A DNA stretch of 42,062 bases, taken from positions 1 to 42,062 of the IMG/VR virus record IMGVR_UViG_3300030390_000634; one strand, written 5' to 3'. Positions within the stretch are counted from its first letter, which is position 1, and every line of letters begins with the position of its first letter. Shown here one piece after another: positions 24,405 through 35,300 of this stretch. Below the pieces are notes generated by a model, which made no database searches, had not been told where the DNA came from, and saw only the letters and a list, made by a program, of their open reading frames with translations. The translations under genes and the position numbers were made by a program. Origin of the DNA: a virus.

Positions 24405-27400
24405 TTATTCGCAATCTAAGTTTTGTTTAGTAATATCTAGGTTGTTATCTAGATCCATACCTTTTGTTATATCTAACATCCAGTTAGTATCTTCTCCCCA
24501 GTCTACAGTATTATCTGAAGGTGCTGTACCATCTTCCTGCTCCAAATTTAGTTCAAGTTTTCCTTGTTCACTAGTTTCAATTAACAATTTTTCTAATTCT
24601 TTGCCTGTAATAGGAGTTGCTTTATTTTTTAAAATATTTGTTACGTGTGAAGATACAGGTACTATTGCGCCTAACCCAGCATCTATTAGTTCTTTATCTT
24701 GACTTATATCTCTAACTTCCCCTGCTTCAAATGCAGCAAGAGCCTCCATAGCTTCTGCTTGCATATCAGCAGGTAAATCAGCCATTGTATAACTCTGTAA
24801 TCCTTCTGAAGATGATGGAGAAGTAGGCTTATTTGGCTTAGTAGATTCTTTTTTAGCTACGGGTGCTTCAGGTTTTACCATTGGTGAAGGAGCTGCAAGA
24901 GGTGCTCTTTCTTCTTTTTTAGCGCCAATAGGTGCAAATCTAATAGTAGGCTGCACAAAAGGAGATCGAGTGCTATTATTAGTGAATGCATTAGTAAATA
25001 CAAGGTTATGTTTAGCTAAGAAAGTGTTGTAAGCATTTTGTGTTTTACTATTCATATACTTAGCGTTAACGTGCGTACGTTTATTAGCCATTAAGTATTC
25101 AATCACTTCTTCTTTACTATCATTCCATTCAGCTGCATTATAAACTTTATCTCCTAGTTTCAGTTTACCTGAACTATAATGGAATGTAGGGGCTTTACTG
25201 TTTACTGTCTTTTTACCTTTGTATATTAATAAATCTAATACTTGGTTGTACGTAGGGTTTTCGGACTCTAGCACAGAATCTAATACTCCTGCTAAATCTC
25301 TGTATATTTCTGAGTTCTTAGGATCTTTTAACCTACTAAACTCTGATATTTCAGAATTAAAATTAGGTAACTTTTGCCTAAGCATACCATTTACAAGCTG
25401 CCATATAAGAGTTGATAATTCTTTATTTAGTTCGCTTGTAAACACTCTTAATGGAAACATTTCTCCATTATTCATAGGTATTTTTATGTACACTGCACCA
25501 TCATTATTAGATACAACTTTACCGTTTTCGTCTAGCTTAGGTTTTACAGATAAAAATTTAAAATCTTTATCTACTTCTCCAAACTCATTAACGTAGTTAC
25601 CATTACGTGCAAATACAAACGTAGGTGTTACAGGATTACCTTTTCTACCTACATTTAAGAATGTTAAAAGATTATTTCTATCGTTTCTATTTACATTATT
25701 TAAATGGCCACCAGTCATCTCTGTTACAAATGATTTAGATTCTATACCATTTAAATAATTACTATATACAGTGCTTCGTAATTCTGACAACAATTGTTTA
25801 GCTCCTTCTTGCTCGTCTAGTGCAATGTGCTCATTAATATAATCAGATATGTGTACATAAGTTTGAAATTGACTTACACCTGTGCTAGAATTTGCATTAG
25901 GCACCTGTATTAGCGCTTTTATAGGTAGCTTACCTAACTCTTGAGGAGATAATGGTTTTTTATTTTTTACTTTACTTGCAATTGCTTGCATAGACTCTAC
26001 TTTTGTAAGGTTAGGGTCTTTTAAGTCAATTTTAAATATTATATCTGCACCTTTTAATGTACCATTCTCTTTTAATTTACCAAGCTCTGTAGTAGCGTCC
26101 CCTTCAAGTAAATTAGTTAATCTTTTATTAAATGCACTGTCTTCTCCTGCTTGGAAAGGATGGTTTAAAGATTTCCATGCTAAAGATAATATAGTTTCTA
26201 AAGGTTGTATTACATCTATAATGTCAGAGTTTTTTCTGTTAGCATCTTCATTAGAAATGTCTACATTATCATTGTCAGGAACTTCCATATCTAGATCGCT
26301 AGCATTTACAATGCTTTGCCTAGTTTCAGCAGAGTTATCATCTACTGTAGTTTCGGTTGCTGTTACAATTGTAGCAACATCACTACTAGATTCGTTAGTT
26401 GTGTTTTCATAGAAAGGACTTTCTTCTGGAGTAGACTCCTCGTTTGAGCTTATTTCTGCTCCTTTTTCTATTTCTTCAGGCTTTGGTTTTGTTGTCGCCT
26501 GTTCGTTTGTTTTGTTTGGAGCTGTTTGGTCAGTTCCAATGCTTTCTGCACTAGCAGGCTCGCCTGTTGATTCCGCGGCGTCTTGTTTAACTTCCTCTTC
26601 AGTTCTAGAGGCAGCATCGACATCAGTTCTTTTTCCGAAAATTTCTTCATTGTATTCTTCTTTAAATTTGTCAATTTTTTCTCTAATATAATTGTCAACA
26701 TGAGCATCTCTAGCTTTAATTACTTGAGCTATTTTAGATGGGCTTCTAAGTTTATTTAGACTTTCATTGTATACTATACTTACAGGTATACCTGCATTAC
26801 GTTCTGAGGCAGTGGTGTATTTACCATCTACTTCCATTGGTTGACCTATCGTCTGTTCGATATAATATTTCTTTCTTTCAAACTCAAATATCTGATCACC
26901 TTTAGTAAAATCAAACAGTTCTATTTCTGCTTGCTTTCTAATTACGGCCATCATAGATATTAGTCTAGAAACTTCTTGTACAATAAATGGATTTACAAAT
27001 ACAACTTTATTTCCTTCAGAGTCAAATAATGTAACTCTTCTTGGTACAAATCCAGGCTCGTCTTGTCTAAATAAGAATGGATCTATAGCAGACAGTTCGT
27101 TAATAAACAGATTATTATAATACTTACCACCTATTTCAAATGTTCTACCATCAGTTACTAAACTAATAAATGTTTGGTCTTCTAATGCTTGGACATTTAA
27201 ATCTTGTAGCATCATGTTATCTGTATTTTGTGCCAGCACGTATGTTTTACCAGACTGGGACTCAAATACAGTTTCTCCTGTTTGAGGATCTTTAAATAAG
27301 ATACCTTCTTCTCCTTGGAATATCGACCTTACTGAGGCGTTAGGATAAGAAAGTAATAATTTTATAGGAGTTTCTGTTGTTGTTTTAACGTCTACTTTAG

Positions 27401-29939
27401 GATCTGCTAATCCTTCTAATGCTCTTTTTTGCTCTTCTAATAAGCTAACCATCTCTTGTTTAGCAGGAAGGCCTATAGACTTAAGCATTCTATCAAACAA
27501 AGTATTTCTACTTTGCTTAAGAGATTTTTGTACATCTTCTTTGTCTTCTTCTGTAATTGTCATAGCTTCTGTAACTTCCTCAGTTAATGTAGGAGTTTCT
27601 TGTGCTATAGCATTTTCTTTATCTTCTATTAGTGCTTCATCTTCTTCAGCTAAAACTTTCTTTTTAACTTGTTCTGCTTCAGTTTCTGAATTAGTTTTAA
27701 CTTTTTCTTCGTTATTTAATACTTTTTTTATTTTATTTATAATAGTAGGCTCTAATTCTCCGTCTATAATTTTATTTATTTCTCCAATGTACGCTTGTCT
27801 TAAAGCTTCTACTTTTCCTATGTCTTCAAACGCATCTGGTAGTGAGTTTAAACTTATAGGGTCTACGTTAACATCGTTATTAGCGTTTTCCATCATCTCA
27901 GCTAAAGCTGTTTTTAGTTCAACGCTATCAACTTTTAATCCTTTTAGTGTTTCGTAATTAACATTACCATTAGTTAACTTAGAAATTTCTCTAGCTAATT
28001 TTTCTCTTCTAGAGTCAAGATTGTCTGCCATATACCCATAGCGCTTTAGTAACACTCCGTATGCAAACTTTTGTTTCTCATCTAGATTAACTGCAGACAT
28101 AATAAATTTATCTATCTTAGGTTTTTGGTCTTCGATAAATTCAATTTTATTTCTTATATCTTTTACTTGTTCAGCAACATCTTTTACCTCTATATCTTTA
28201 GGGATACCCATAGCTTCTTTAAACTCTTCATTAGAAAGTTCTGCTATAGAATCTACAAAAGATTTAAAGTCATCTATTCTTTCAGCTTCTATGTACGCCT
28301 CTATAAGAGAGTATAAAGCCCCTGCTTCTTCATTTTTATAACTGAATACATCATTATCTTTAAGAGCAGTGTCCATTCTGTCTTGAGATTTTTGTATTTG
28401 AGCGTGTGCTTGTAGTAATTTTTGTAATGTTCCGTTTGGATCTAGATTATTTAATTTAGCAGTTAAATCTTTAGTTCTTTCGTAAGTTTTTATCCAATCT
28501 TTTCTAGATGTAGAACCATCTTCTTTAAGTGCAGACCCTGCTTCACCTAGTTTACCAAGTAATGCTCCTAAAAATATAGCTTGTTGTCCTTCTTTAGTTT
28601 GAGGGGATTTTATGTACCCATCAGCTAGAGTAGACATTATACCCATACCACCTTCAATATAATCTGCAGTAGTACTCCAAGGGTTTGCAGAGTATACATC
28701 TTTAAAATAATCTTCTACTGCTACATTTATAGAAGCTTGAGACCATTCTTCAAACGCCTCTACTGACGGTCGTTTAAGCCAAGCCACCGATTGACTTGCT
28801 TTTTGAAATTGTTTAGGCAACTCTTTAAAATTAAACTTTAAAGCACCTTTTTTAGCAGTATCTTTGCTGATTAGACCTGTTAGATACTTTTTAGAGGTAG
28901 GATTCCACCCTCTAGAGAACGCTTTACCAAATTGTAATACATTACTACCTCCTACAATTAGAGCATTTAATCCATAAGCAATGTTAGCACCAGTATCAGA
29001 CAAGTTATCTATCTCTTCGTCTGTCATGTCTGCATACCTAGGATCTCCTGTAGCTCTAAGCTGTTGCATTATTTCTGTAGCTCTACGTTTAGATTCTCTA
29101 GCTTCAATACCTGCTTCTCCTAAAGCAGAAAATAAACCTGCTCCATATGTATTTGCATTCAATGCATTGGTATTAATACTACCAATAATGTCTCTAGTTT
29201 TATTTACTTGTGCAGCGCTAGATCCTAGTTTAGTTTTTCTAAAATTATTTACTACATTTCTCCAAGCTCTTACTTTTCCCATACCTAAACTACGGTATGT
29301 TGATCCTACAATATTTGATGCTCCTGCAACATATCCACTAGCAATAGCACCTGCTAAGAATCCCATACCTTGTAACCCTTGGTCAGACCAAAAATTAGAA
29401 GTACCTAAAGATTGAGCAAAGCCCATATCTCTCTCTGCTTGTGTATAATAATTAGGGTATTCTTTACGCATATACTCATTAAACTCATCAAAAGACTGAG
29501 TAATTGCGTTATCATATACTCTAGAGAATTCTCCTGTTATAGCTCCTGCTGCAACACCGTAAGTCATGTCAACAAAAGGTTCTAAAAAAGTAGTTGCTGC
29601 AGTACCAACCATCTTAACTAAACCATTGTTCCATTTAATTCCTGTACCTTGTAATCTCCCTGCAGTACCTTCTAAATCAATTCCTGGTCTAATATTAACA
29701 CCAACTTCTCTATACAACTCTCTTTGTCTACTTTCTTCTGCATCAAATTCAGATAAATCTGCAGTCATAGACACAGGAGTAAATCCTAAAACTTCTACAC
29801 CTGATTCTCCTTCAGGTGCAAGATTAAATTTAGGAGTTTTTATAGGAGCAGAACTTAAATTATTATTTAAAGGAGTTTGATTTATCTCTACTCCTGACTG
29901 TCCTTCGGGGGCTAATGTTATACCTTTTAATTTAGTCAT
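24405..29939 (-). CDS. Giant putative virion cargo (ejected) protein, 1844 residues
   Basis: The gene before the RNA polymerase in the operon; start shares a base with the upstream stop (TAATG). The N-terminus has a duplicated peptide, LAPEGQSGVEI (9-19) and LAPEGESGVEV (40-50). Then come Gly/Ala-rich hydrophobic segments near residues 95-125 and 185-212 that could enter a membrane, and long helical parts. A very acidic, Thr/Ser-rich disordered linker (about 1115-1250) follows; the C-terminus is acidic with repeated LDITK. No catalytic motif is seen. Place, size and layout match the cargo proteins that crAss-like phages carry in the capsid and tail and deliver with the polymerase. It may form a channel or chaperone the polymerase; this is inference. 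Confidence 0.6.
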   Translation of the reverse strand: MTKLKGITLAPEGQSGVEINQTPLNNNLSSAPIKTPKFNLAPEGESGVEVLGFTPVSMTADLSEFDAEESRQRELYREVGVNIRPGIDLEGTAGRLQGTGIKWNNGLVKMVGTAATTFLEPFVDMTYGVAAGAITGEFSRVYDNAITQSFDEFNEYMRKEYPNYYTQAERDMGFAQSLGTSNFWSDQGLQGMGFLAGAIASGYVAGASNIVGSTYRSLGMGKVRAWRNVVNNFRKTKLGSSAAQVNKTRDIIGSINTNALNANTYGAGLFSALGEAGIEARESKRRATEIMQQLRATGDPRYADMTDEEIDNLSDTGANIAYGLNALIVGGSNVLQFGKAFSRGWNPTSKKYLTGLISKDTAKKGALKFNFKELPKQFQKASQSVAWLKRPSVEAFEEWSQASINVAVEDYFKDVYSANPWSTTADYIEGGMGIMSTLADGYIKSPQTKEGQQAIFLGALLGKLGEAGSALKEDGSTSRKDWIKTYERTKDLTAKLNNLDPNGTLQKLLQAHAQIQKSQDRMDTALKDNDVFSYKNEEAGALYSLIEAYIEAERIDDFKSFVDSIAELSNEEFKEAMGIPKDIEVKDVAEQVKDIRNKIEFIEDQKPKIDKFIMSAVNLDEKQKFAYGVLLKRYGYMADNLDSRREKLAREISKLTNGNVNYETLKGLKVDSVELKTALAEMMENANNDVNVDPISLNSLPDAFEDIGKVEALRQAYIGEINKIIDGELEPTIINKIKKVLNNEEKVKTNSETEAEQVKKKVLAEEDEALIEDKENAIAQETPTLTEEVTEAMTITEEDKEDVQKSLKQSRNTLFDRMLKSIGLPAKQEMVSLLEEQKRALEGLADPKVDVKTTTETPIKLLLSYPNASVRSIFQGEEGILFKDPQTGETVFESQSGKTYVLAQNTDNMMLQDLNVQALEDQTFISLVTDGRTFEIGGKYYNNLFINELSAIDPFLFRQDEPGFVPRRVTLFDSEGNKVVFVNPFIVQEVSRLISMMAVIRKQAEIELFDFTKGDQIFEFERKKYYIEQTIGQPMEVDGKYTTASERNAGIPVSIVYNESLNKLRSPSKIAQVIKARDAHVDNYIREKIDKFKEEYNEEIFGKRTDVDAASRTEEEVKQDAAESTGEPASAESIGTDQTAPNKTNEQATTKPKPEEIEKGAEISSNEESTPEESPFYENTTNESSSDVATIVTATETTVDDNSAETRQSIVNASDLDMEVPDNDNVDISNEDANRKNSDIIDVIQPLETILSLAWKSLNHPFQAGEDSAFNKRLTNLLEGDATTELGKLKENGTLKGADIIFKIDLKDPNLTKVESMQAIASKVKNKKPLSPQELGKLPIKALIQVPNANSSTGVSQFQTYVHISDYINEHIALDEQEGAKQLLSELRSTVYSNYLNGIESKSFVTEMTGGHLNNVNRNDRNNLLTFLNVGRKGNPVTPTFVFARNGNYVNEFGEVDKDFKFLSVKPKLDENGKVVSNNDGAVYIKIPMNNGEMFPLRVFTSELNKELSTLIWQLVNGMLRQKLPNFNSEISEFSRLKDPKNSEIYRDLAGVLDSVLESENPTYNQVLDLLIYKGKKTVNSKAPTFHYSSGKLKLGDKVYNAAEWNDSKEEVIEYLMANKRTHVNAKYMNSKTQNAYNTFLAKHNLVFTNAFTNNSTRSPFVQPTIRFAPIGAKKEERAPLAAPSPMVKPEAPVAKKESTKPNKPTSPSSSEGLQSYTMADLPADMQAEAMEALAAFEAGEVRDISQDKELIDAGLGAIVPVSSHVTNILKNKATPITGKELEKLLIETSEQGKLELNLEQEDGTAPSDNTVDWGEDTNWMLDITKGMDLDNNLDITKQNLDCE
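29790..29915 (-). repeat. Duplicated 11-residue peptide motif in the cargo protein N-terminus
   Basis: Two copies of LAPEG[QE]SGVE[IV] encoded at 29883-29915 and 29790-29822, 31 residues apart, nine of eleven residues identical. They sit in an otherwise low-conservation, Pro/Asn-rich N-terminal region. Possible meanings are a packaging signal, a docking peptide or a protease site. Confidence 0.7.
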
Positions 29940-32338
29940 TATTGTCCTGTATAAGAATTTATTATATTCATCCCTGTAGCTCCAGATGCATTTATAGGCT
30001 CACTTGATTGTGTAAAGTATTTTAAAGTTATGTCTTGTAAACTTGCTCCTACTATAGGCTGTCTAGATTGAGTGGCAGGATCATTATATCCAATTAATTG
30101 TGATTCAAAATTATTTGCCGTGGTAGGAAGACTTCTAAGTTCATACATAGAAATACCATTAGCTTTATCCACTCTTCTTAGAACCATGTTAAACCCATCC
30201 ACTCTTTTTTCTATGTAAGGATTTCCATCAGCATCTTTATTATTACCTGTCATAGGTAATGTTTCTAATTGAGTTCTTTGTAATGGGGCTAATACTCTAG
30301 AGTTAGCTATAATTTTTACACCTTCATTATAATATTGTTGTCCTGTAGGAGTGTCTAATTGTTCAAAACCTTTTTTAAGCATGTTAACTCCTAAAGTTTC
30401 ATACCTAACTATTTCGTCCGAACTATTAGTTCCTTTAACAAACTTAGAACTTTTGAGTTTACCTTTTTTCTTTTCAGCATTAACTCCTGACTCAGTAGGC
30501 TCAAATATATTAAGTTGGTATGCAGGAGAACCATCTATCATAGTTAACGTAGGTAAAACCTCTATCAATTCTCTTTCTATACCATCTTCAAGTTCTTCTG
30601 CTAAAGCGTCTTCGTCACTATAAAAATCTGTAACTGCTAAAGTTCTAGCATGAACCATGTCTTCTAAACCTTCGCTCATTCTTGAAACATAGTCATTAGA
30701 ATCTCCACCTTTTACAGTTCTTAAACTTGTTTCATAAGTACTTACTACGTCAGCTCTTCTAGCTCTATTAGCTATCCATTGAGCCCCTACTAAATAAGGC
30801 ATAACGGATTCACCATCTTCAAATTCTTCTTTTAATAATTCATAATTAGCACTATTAATACTAAATAATTGTTCTATATCTCCTGCACCTCCTGATAGTA
30901 AAGGAGATATACTTTCTATTCCAGGGATAGCAGCAAGAAGTTTAGCTTTCTTAGTAAATTCTTCTTGTGTTATACTTTTATTTGTTTTTGGGTTTGTAGT
31001 TTTATTTTTTGCAGCATTTTTATACTGACTTTTCATCTTGTTATCAAACCCATCATCATCCCAAAATACAGATTTTCCTGCGTAAGATTTTATTTGCCTT
31101 TCACTAGACTCTACAGCTCTTTTTAGTAAAGCATTACGTTCTGTTTTTAATTCGCTTAATCTTAATGTATTAGTGTTTGTTTCTGCATCAACTGCATTAG
31201 GGTTAGCGTCTATTAAATCTTGCGTTTCTCGTATTTTATCATCAAGATCTATAACTTCGGCCCCTAACTCTGCAGATGTACTTCCTTCAATAGTTTGCAT
31301 TGGAGTTTCTCCAATAAAATTACCAAACATATCTTTTGCAGAAGTAAACTCAGGACCTTCTATCTCTTCCTCTTCTGGTAAAGAATATGTTCCTTCGTCG
31401 TAATTATCTACTCTACTTTCGTTAGCGTATTGACTAGCTAGTCCAGTTAATTGGGATACGTTTCCGTTTTCGTCTAATTCTTCACTGTAAATAAAGTCTT
31501 GTACATCTTGGGGAGTAATTTCTTGTCCAGGATTTTGAGCTTCAAGTAATTGTCTTATGTATGCAGAATCTACTCCACTTCTTTGGATAGCATTATTTAA
31601 TAAGATTGCTATTTCTCTAGGGTCTTTTCTTTCTGTAGTAATTTCTTGAGTATCAGTTACTGCATTTTGAGATGATGCGTATTCTTTTGTACCATCTTCT
31701 TTAAGAGTATAATAACCTGCATCATCATATTCTGTATATTTTATTCCTGTATTTTTATTTATTACTATAGGAACTTGGCGAGTAGTTTTAGTTTTAGGCA
31801 CTTCTTTAGCTATCTTACGCATCCTTTTATCAAAATCTATTTGATTCATGTCTACATAAGAAGCTCCTTGAAATACACCTTTATCTGCACCCATGTAATT
31901 AGCTTGAGACTGTCTTATTTTATATTGTTTAACTTGTGGGTCTAAATTAGAGTTCATTACATCTTCATAGTACTTATCGTATTGAGCTTTAGATTGTAAA
32001 GCATTTCTATAAGTAGGATTTTTAGTTGTTGTTCTAAGTTTAGAACTTAAAAACCCTGTTAATTTCCCTAAATCTCCACCAACAGATTCCATTTGCTCTT
32101 GTAATTCAGAATCAAAACTTTCTTCTTGAGAGTTTAGTATAGCTTTATCTTGAGATAAAACTTGAGCATCATAAAGATTGTCTATACTATCAATAGATTC
32201 TTGGCTTTTATCATAAGCAGCTTGACGCATTAAATTACCTGTCAACATTTCTTTGTAAGGCAGCCCAACATATTGTTGTTCTATGTCTTGCATTTTACCA
32301 AGAGCACCTCTTAAACCTTTTCCGTATTTTATAGCCAT
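29939..32338 (-). CDS. Putative virion cargo protein, 799 residues
   Basis: A soluble-looking, highly charged, mostly helical protein. The first 190 residues are Gln/Lys/Asp-rich with coiled-coil-like runs (YDKSQESIDSIDNLYDAQV), followed by a beta-rich part with TRQVPIVINKNTGIKYTEYD near residue 190. Two long helical regions follow. No transmembrane segment and no catalytic motif are seen. It is encoded between the transglycosylase-like protein and the giant cargo protein, with a 7-nt gap before and a TAATG overlap after. In crAss-like phages proteins here are packed in the virion (cargo) and ejected; a structural internal protein is the alternative. Confidence 0.55.
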   Translation of the reverse strand: MAIKYGKGLRGALGKMQDIEQQYVGLPYKEMLTGNLMRQAAYDKSQESIDSIDNLYDAQVLSQDKAILNSQEESFDSELQEQMESVGGDLGKLTGFLSSKLRTTTKNPTYRNALQSKAQYDKYYEDVMNSNLDPQVKQYKIRQSQANYMGADKGVFQGASYVDMNQIDFDKRMRKIAKEVPKTKTTRQVPIVINKNTGIKYTEYDDAGYYTLKEDGTKEYASSQNAVTDTQEITTERKDPREIAILLNNAIQRSGVDSAYIRQLLEAQNPGQEITPQDVQDFIYSEELDENGNVSQLTGLASQYANESRVDNYDEGTYSLPEEEEIEGPEFTSAKDMFGNFIGETPMQTIEGSTSAELGAEVIDLDDKIRETQDLIDANPNAVDAETNTNTLRLSELKTERNALLKRAVESSERQIKSYAGKSVFWDDDGFDNKMKSQYKNAAKNKTTNPKTNKSITQEEFTKKAKLLAAIPGIESISPLLSGGAGDIEQLFSINSANYELLKEEFEDGESVMPYLVGAQWIANRARRADVVSTYETSLRTVKGGDSNDYVSRMSEGLEDMVHARTLAVTDFYSDEDALAEELEDGIERELIEVLPTLTMIDGSPAYQLNIFEPTESGVNAEKKKGKLKSSKFVKGTNSSDEIVRYETLGVNMLKKGFEQLDTPTGQQYYNEGVKIIANSRVLAPLQRTQLETLPMTGNNKDADGNPYIEKRVDGFNMVLRRVDKANGISMYELRSLPTTANNFESQLIGYNDPATQSRQPIVGASLQDITLKYFTQSSEPINASGATGMNIINSYTGQ

Positions 32339-32345
32339 AATTCTA

Positions 32346-35300
32346 TCAGTCTTTATTTCCTATAAATTTTCCAAACATATCGTACATTTGTGTACCTACG
32401 TTTTGAGCTTTTAAATTATCCATATACAGATTAGTACCTGAATTAACTAATTGTCCTATTCCTTTAGATAATGAATTTGCAGGATCGTTTTGCATAGCAA
32501 ATTGATCTTCCATTAGTGTTCTTTGTTGGTTTCTGCTCATAACGCCCTGATTAAATCTATCAGTTGCTCTTCTAGATTGCTCTATTTGAGGAGACAATTG
32601 ATTCATAAACTGTCCTGCTTGAACTTGAGCTCCACTGTTCATAGCTTGATAGCCACCTCTAAGCTGTGCACCTGTTGCTCCAGATCCTTGTAGACCTGCT
32701 CTACCTAAAGCTAAACCTCTTCCTTGCATTTGAGAATAGTTATTTATAATAGGATTAAAATTCCTATAATCTTGATTTTGCTCTCTCTCTAATTCCATTG
32801 TAGGCGCAGTACCAAACAATCCTTTTCCTACATTCATAAGTCCAGGTATTGCGTTAGCTGCATACAATTGCCAAGGCAATTTTGCACTATCTCCTTGCCC
32901 TTCAGCTCCAGGGTTACCTATAGCTGCTAATGGATCTGTAGTACTAACAGGGCTTCCATCTGCATTAGCAGTTATACCCATTCTATTTTGTATTGTTTGC
33001 ATCCACGCAGGGTTTATAAATCCTGATCCGTCATTACTAGCAGTTACCTGGTTGTTGTTTACAGGTGGAGTTACAGGTGGGGCTGCAGCTATAGAGTTTT
33101 GCTGTGGGTTATTCCAATTAGGAGTTTCTTGTACAGGTTGAGTAGGGTTATCCCAGTTAGGTGCATTAGGATTAGGATTTTCCATTGGCCCCATAGACTG
33201 TTGTCCTTGTTGAGGTTGTTGAGGTTGGTCTACTCCAAATTCAGACATATATGCAGGAGGTTCGGCCCCAGGTTGTGTAGCTAAAGTTGGCCCAAATCCT
33301 AAAGACTGATTAAGCTCTTGCATAGTTAAAGGAGGTGCAAAATTTTCTTTAAGTTGTAAATTTTGAGGAGTAGGTATTCCTCCAGGCAATCTTTGCGGAC
33401 TTACTGTAGGAGAAGTTTGATACTCTCTTCCACTTCGTGTACGTAAACTTTGATTTGAATTTGGCGTGTCAACAGGCATAGGCGTAAGACCTATAGAAGA
33501 TTGAGGCCTAAATTGTCCCATCGTAGGCTCTTGGCTAGGAACATCTAAAGGTTGTGGTTTTATAGGGTCTAAAGAAATTGGACTGTCTTGTCTAGCTCCT
33601 CCAAACATATCTAATCCATCTGGTGAGTTTACATCATATCTAGAAAGCCCTCTACTTTGTAAATTTGCATCGTAATCTTTACCAAATTTTTGTGCATAAT
33701 CTCCTGCTAACATATTGTTAGCATTGTCTCCTGAATATATAGGGTTTGCTTGTTCATCATATCCTATAGGAGCTCCTGGATTTTCTGCGTAATTACCGAA
33801 TGCAGCTTTAGGGTTATAAGGAACTCCTGCTGCCATTTGTGTAGTAACTGACCCTGCGTAATCTTTAGCCCCTTGATTTCCTCTAAAATGAGCTATAGAC
33901 ATATACTCTGATTTACCTATTCCTGCTCTTTGAAGATCCTTTTTTTCAACATCACTTAAACTATCGTAATAATTATTAGCACCTGTTTCATATCCTCCTA
34001 CTAAATCATCCATGTAACCTTCTTGAATTTCGTCAGCAGTCATTCCGTCAACACCTAGTCTTCCTACAGTACCGTAAGCTAACTCTGCTTCGTTTTCTAC
34101 ACCGTATTTTTCTAAAAGAGATTTTTTGTGTGCAGGATAGCTTATTTGATAAGGGCCGTAAGCAGGAGCGCCTTGTGCGTTTTGCATACTGTAGTCCATA
34201 TCTCTACCTCCCTCTGGTCCAAGTATACCTGCTTTAAAAGCTTCTAAATCTATATTTTTATCTCTGTTAAATCCTTGGTTAGCAGCATAGCTATTAATAG
34301 GTACATCAATTTCTCTTTCTTTATTTTGAGAAGTTATAAACTGTGCAAAAGGGTTACCTCCCGCATCAGTGTTGGCTTTCATATAAGCTCCTGTTTCTTC
34401 AGGTTGAAAAATATTATTTTGTGAAAAAAGTTCCCCAAATTGTACTCCCCCATTTTGAGCAGATCGTACAGGATTATCTATACCGTTATCAGCTTTAAAT
34501 TGCTCTTGAGCATCAAACAAATTAGAAAATTCCTGCATAGCTAAAGGTTTCATTAAGTCTGCAGTCTTTCTATCATAAATTTCTCCACCCATTTGCATTT
34601 CTGCAATGTCTTCTAGACTTTTACTTCTAGACTTAGCTGCATCAGCAAAGGTATTAAATTTACCAAACTCTTTTGGTACTTTTAAATCTTTACTATCACT
34701 AAACACATAAGAAGAGTCTCCACCAAACTGCATAATACCTATACCACCTGCTGAATGTTTAGGGCCAGACAATAAATGCATGCCTCCACCTTTATATGAT
34801 TTCATAGTACCACCGTTGTAAGCTCTGTTTACTTTAACATCACCTACAATAACTTCTCCACCTTCAGCTTCGTAATCTACTTCAGGCATAAATTTTCCAC
34901 CATCTTCTGCAAACGCATTCATTGCTTTGCCTGCAGCCCCCATAGGATTAAATAACATAGAACCAATTCCTCCAAACATTTGTCCTGCTTGAGAACTTTG
35001 ATCGTTAGGGTCTACTCCAATAGCGTTTTGCAACATTCCTCCTACTATAGGCACATTACCTGCAACACCAGAAAGAGCTCCTTTTAAAAACCCTCCAACT
35101 CCGTATTTAGGTAACATACCACCGTAAGTTGCTTGCGAGTTTTTAAAAGCTTTATTTGTAGGAGCTCCTTTACTACCAGGCTCACGCATTGTTTCGTTAC
35201 TACCTGCTTTTATTCTTTCTCTTTTGGCATGTATATTATCCCATAACCCTCGTTTACCACCTTTTTTATATTGTTTCATATTTCCACCATATTTTAATTC

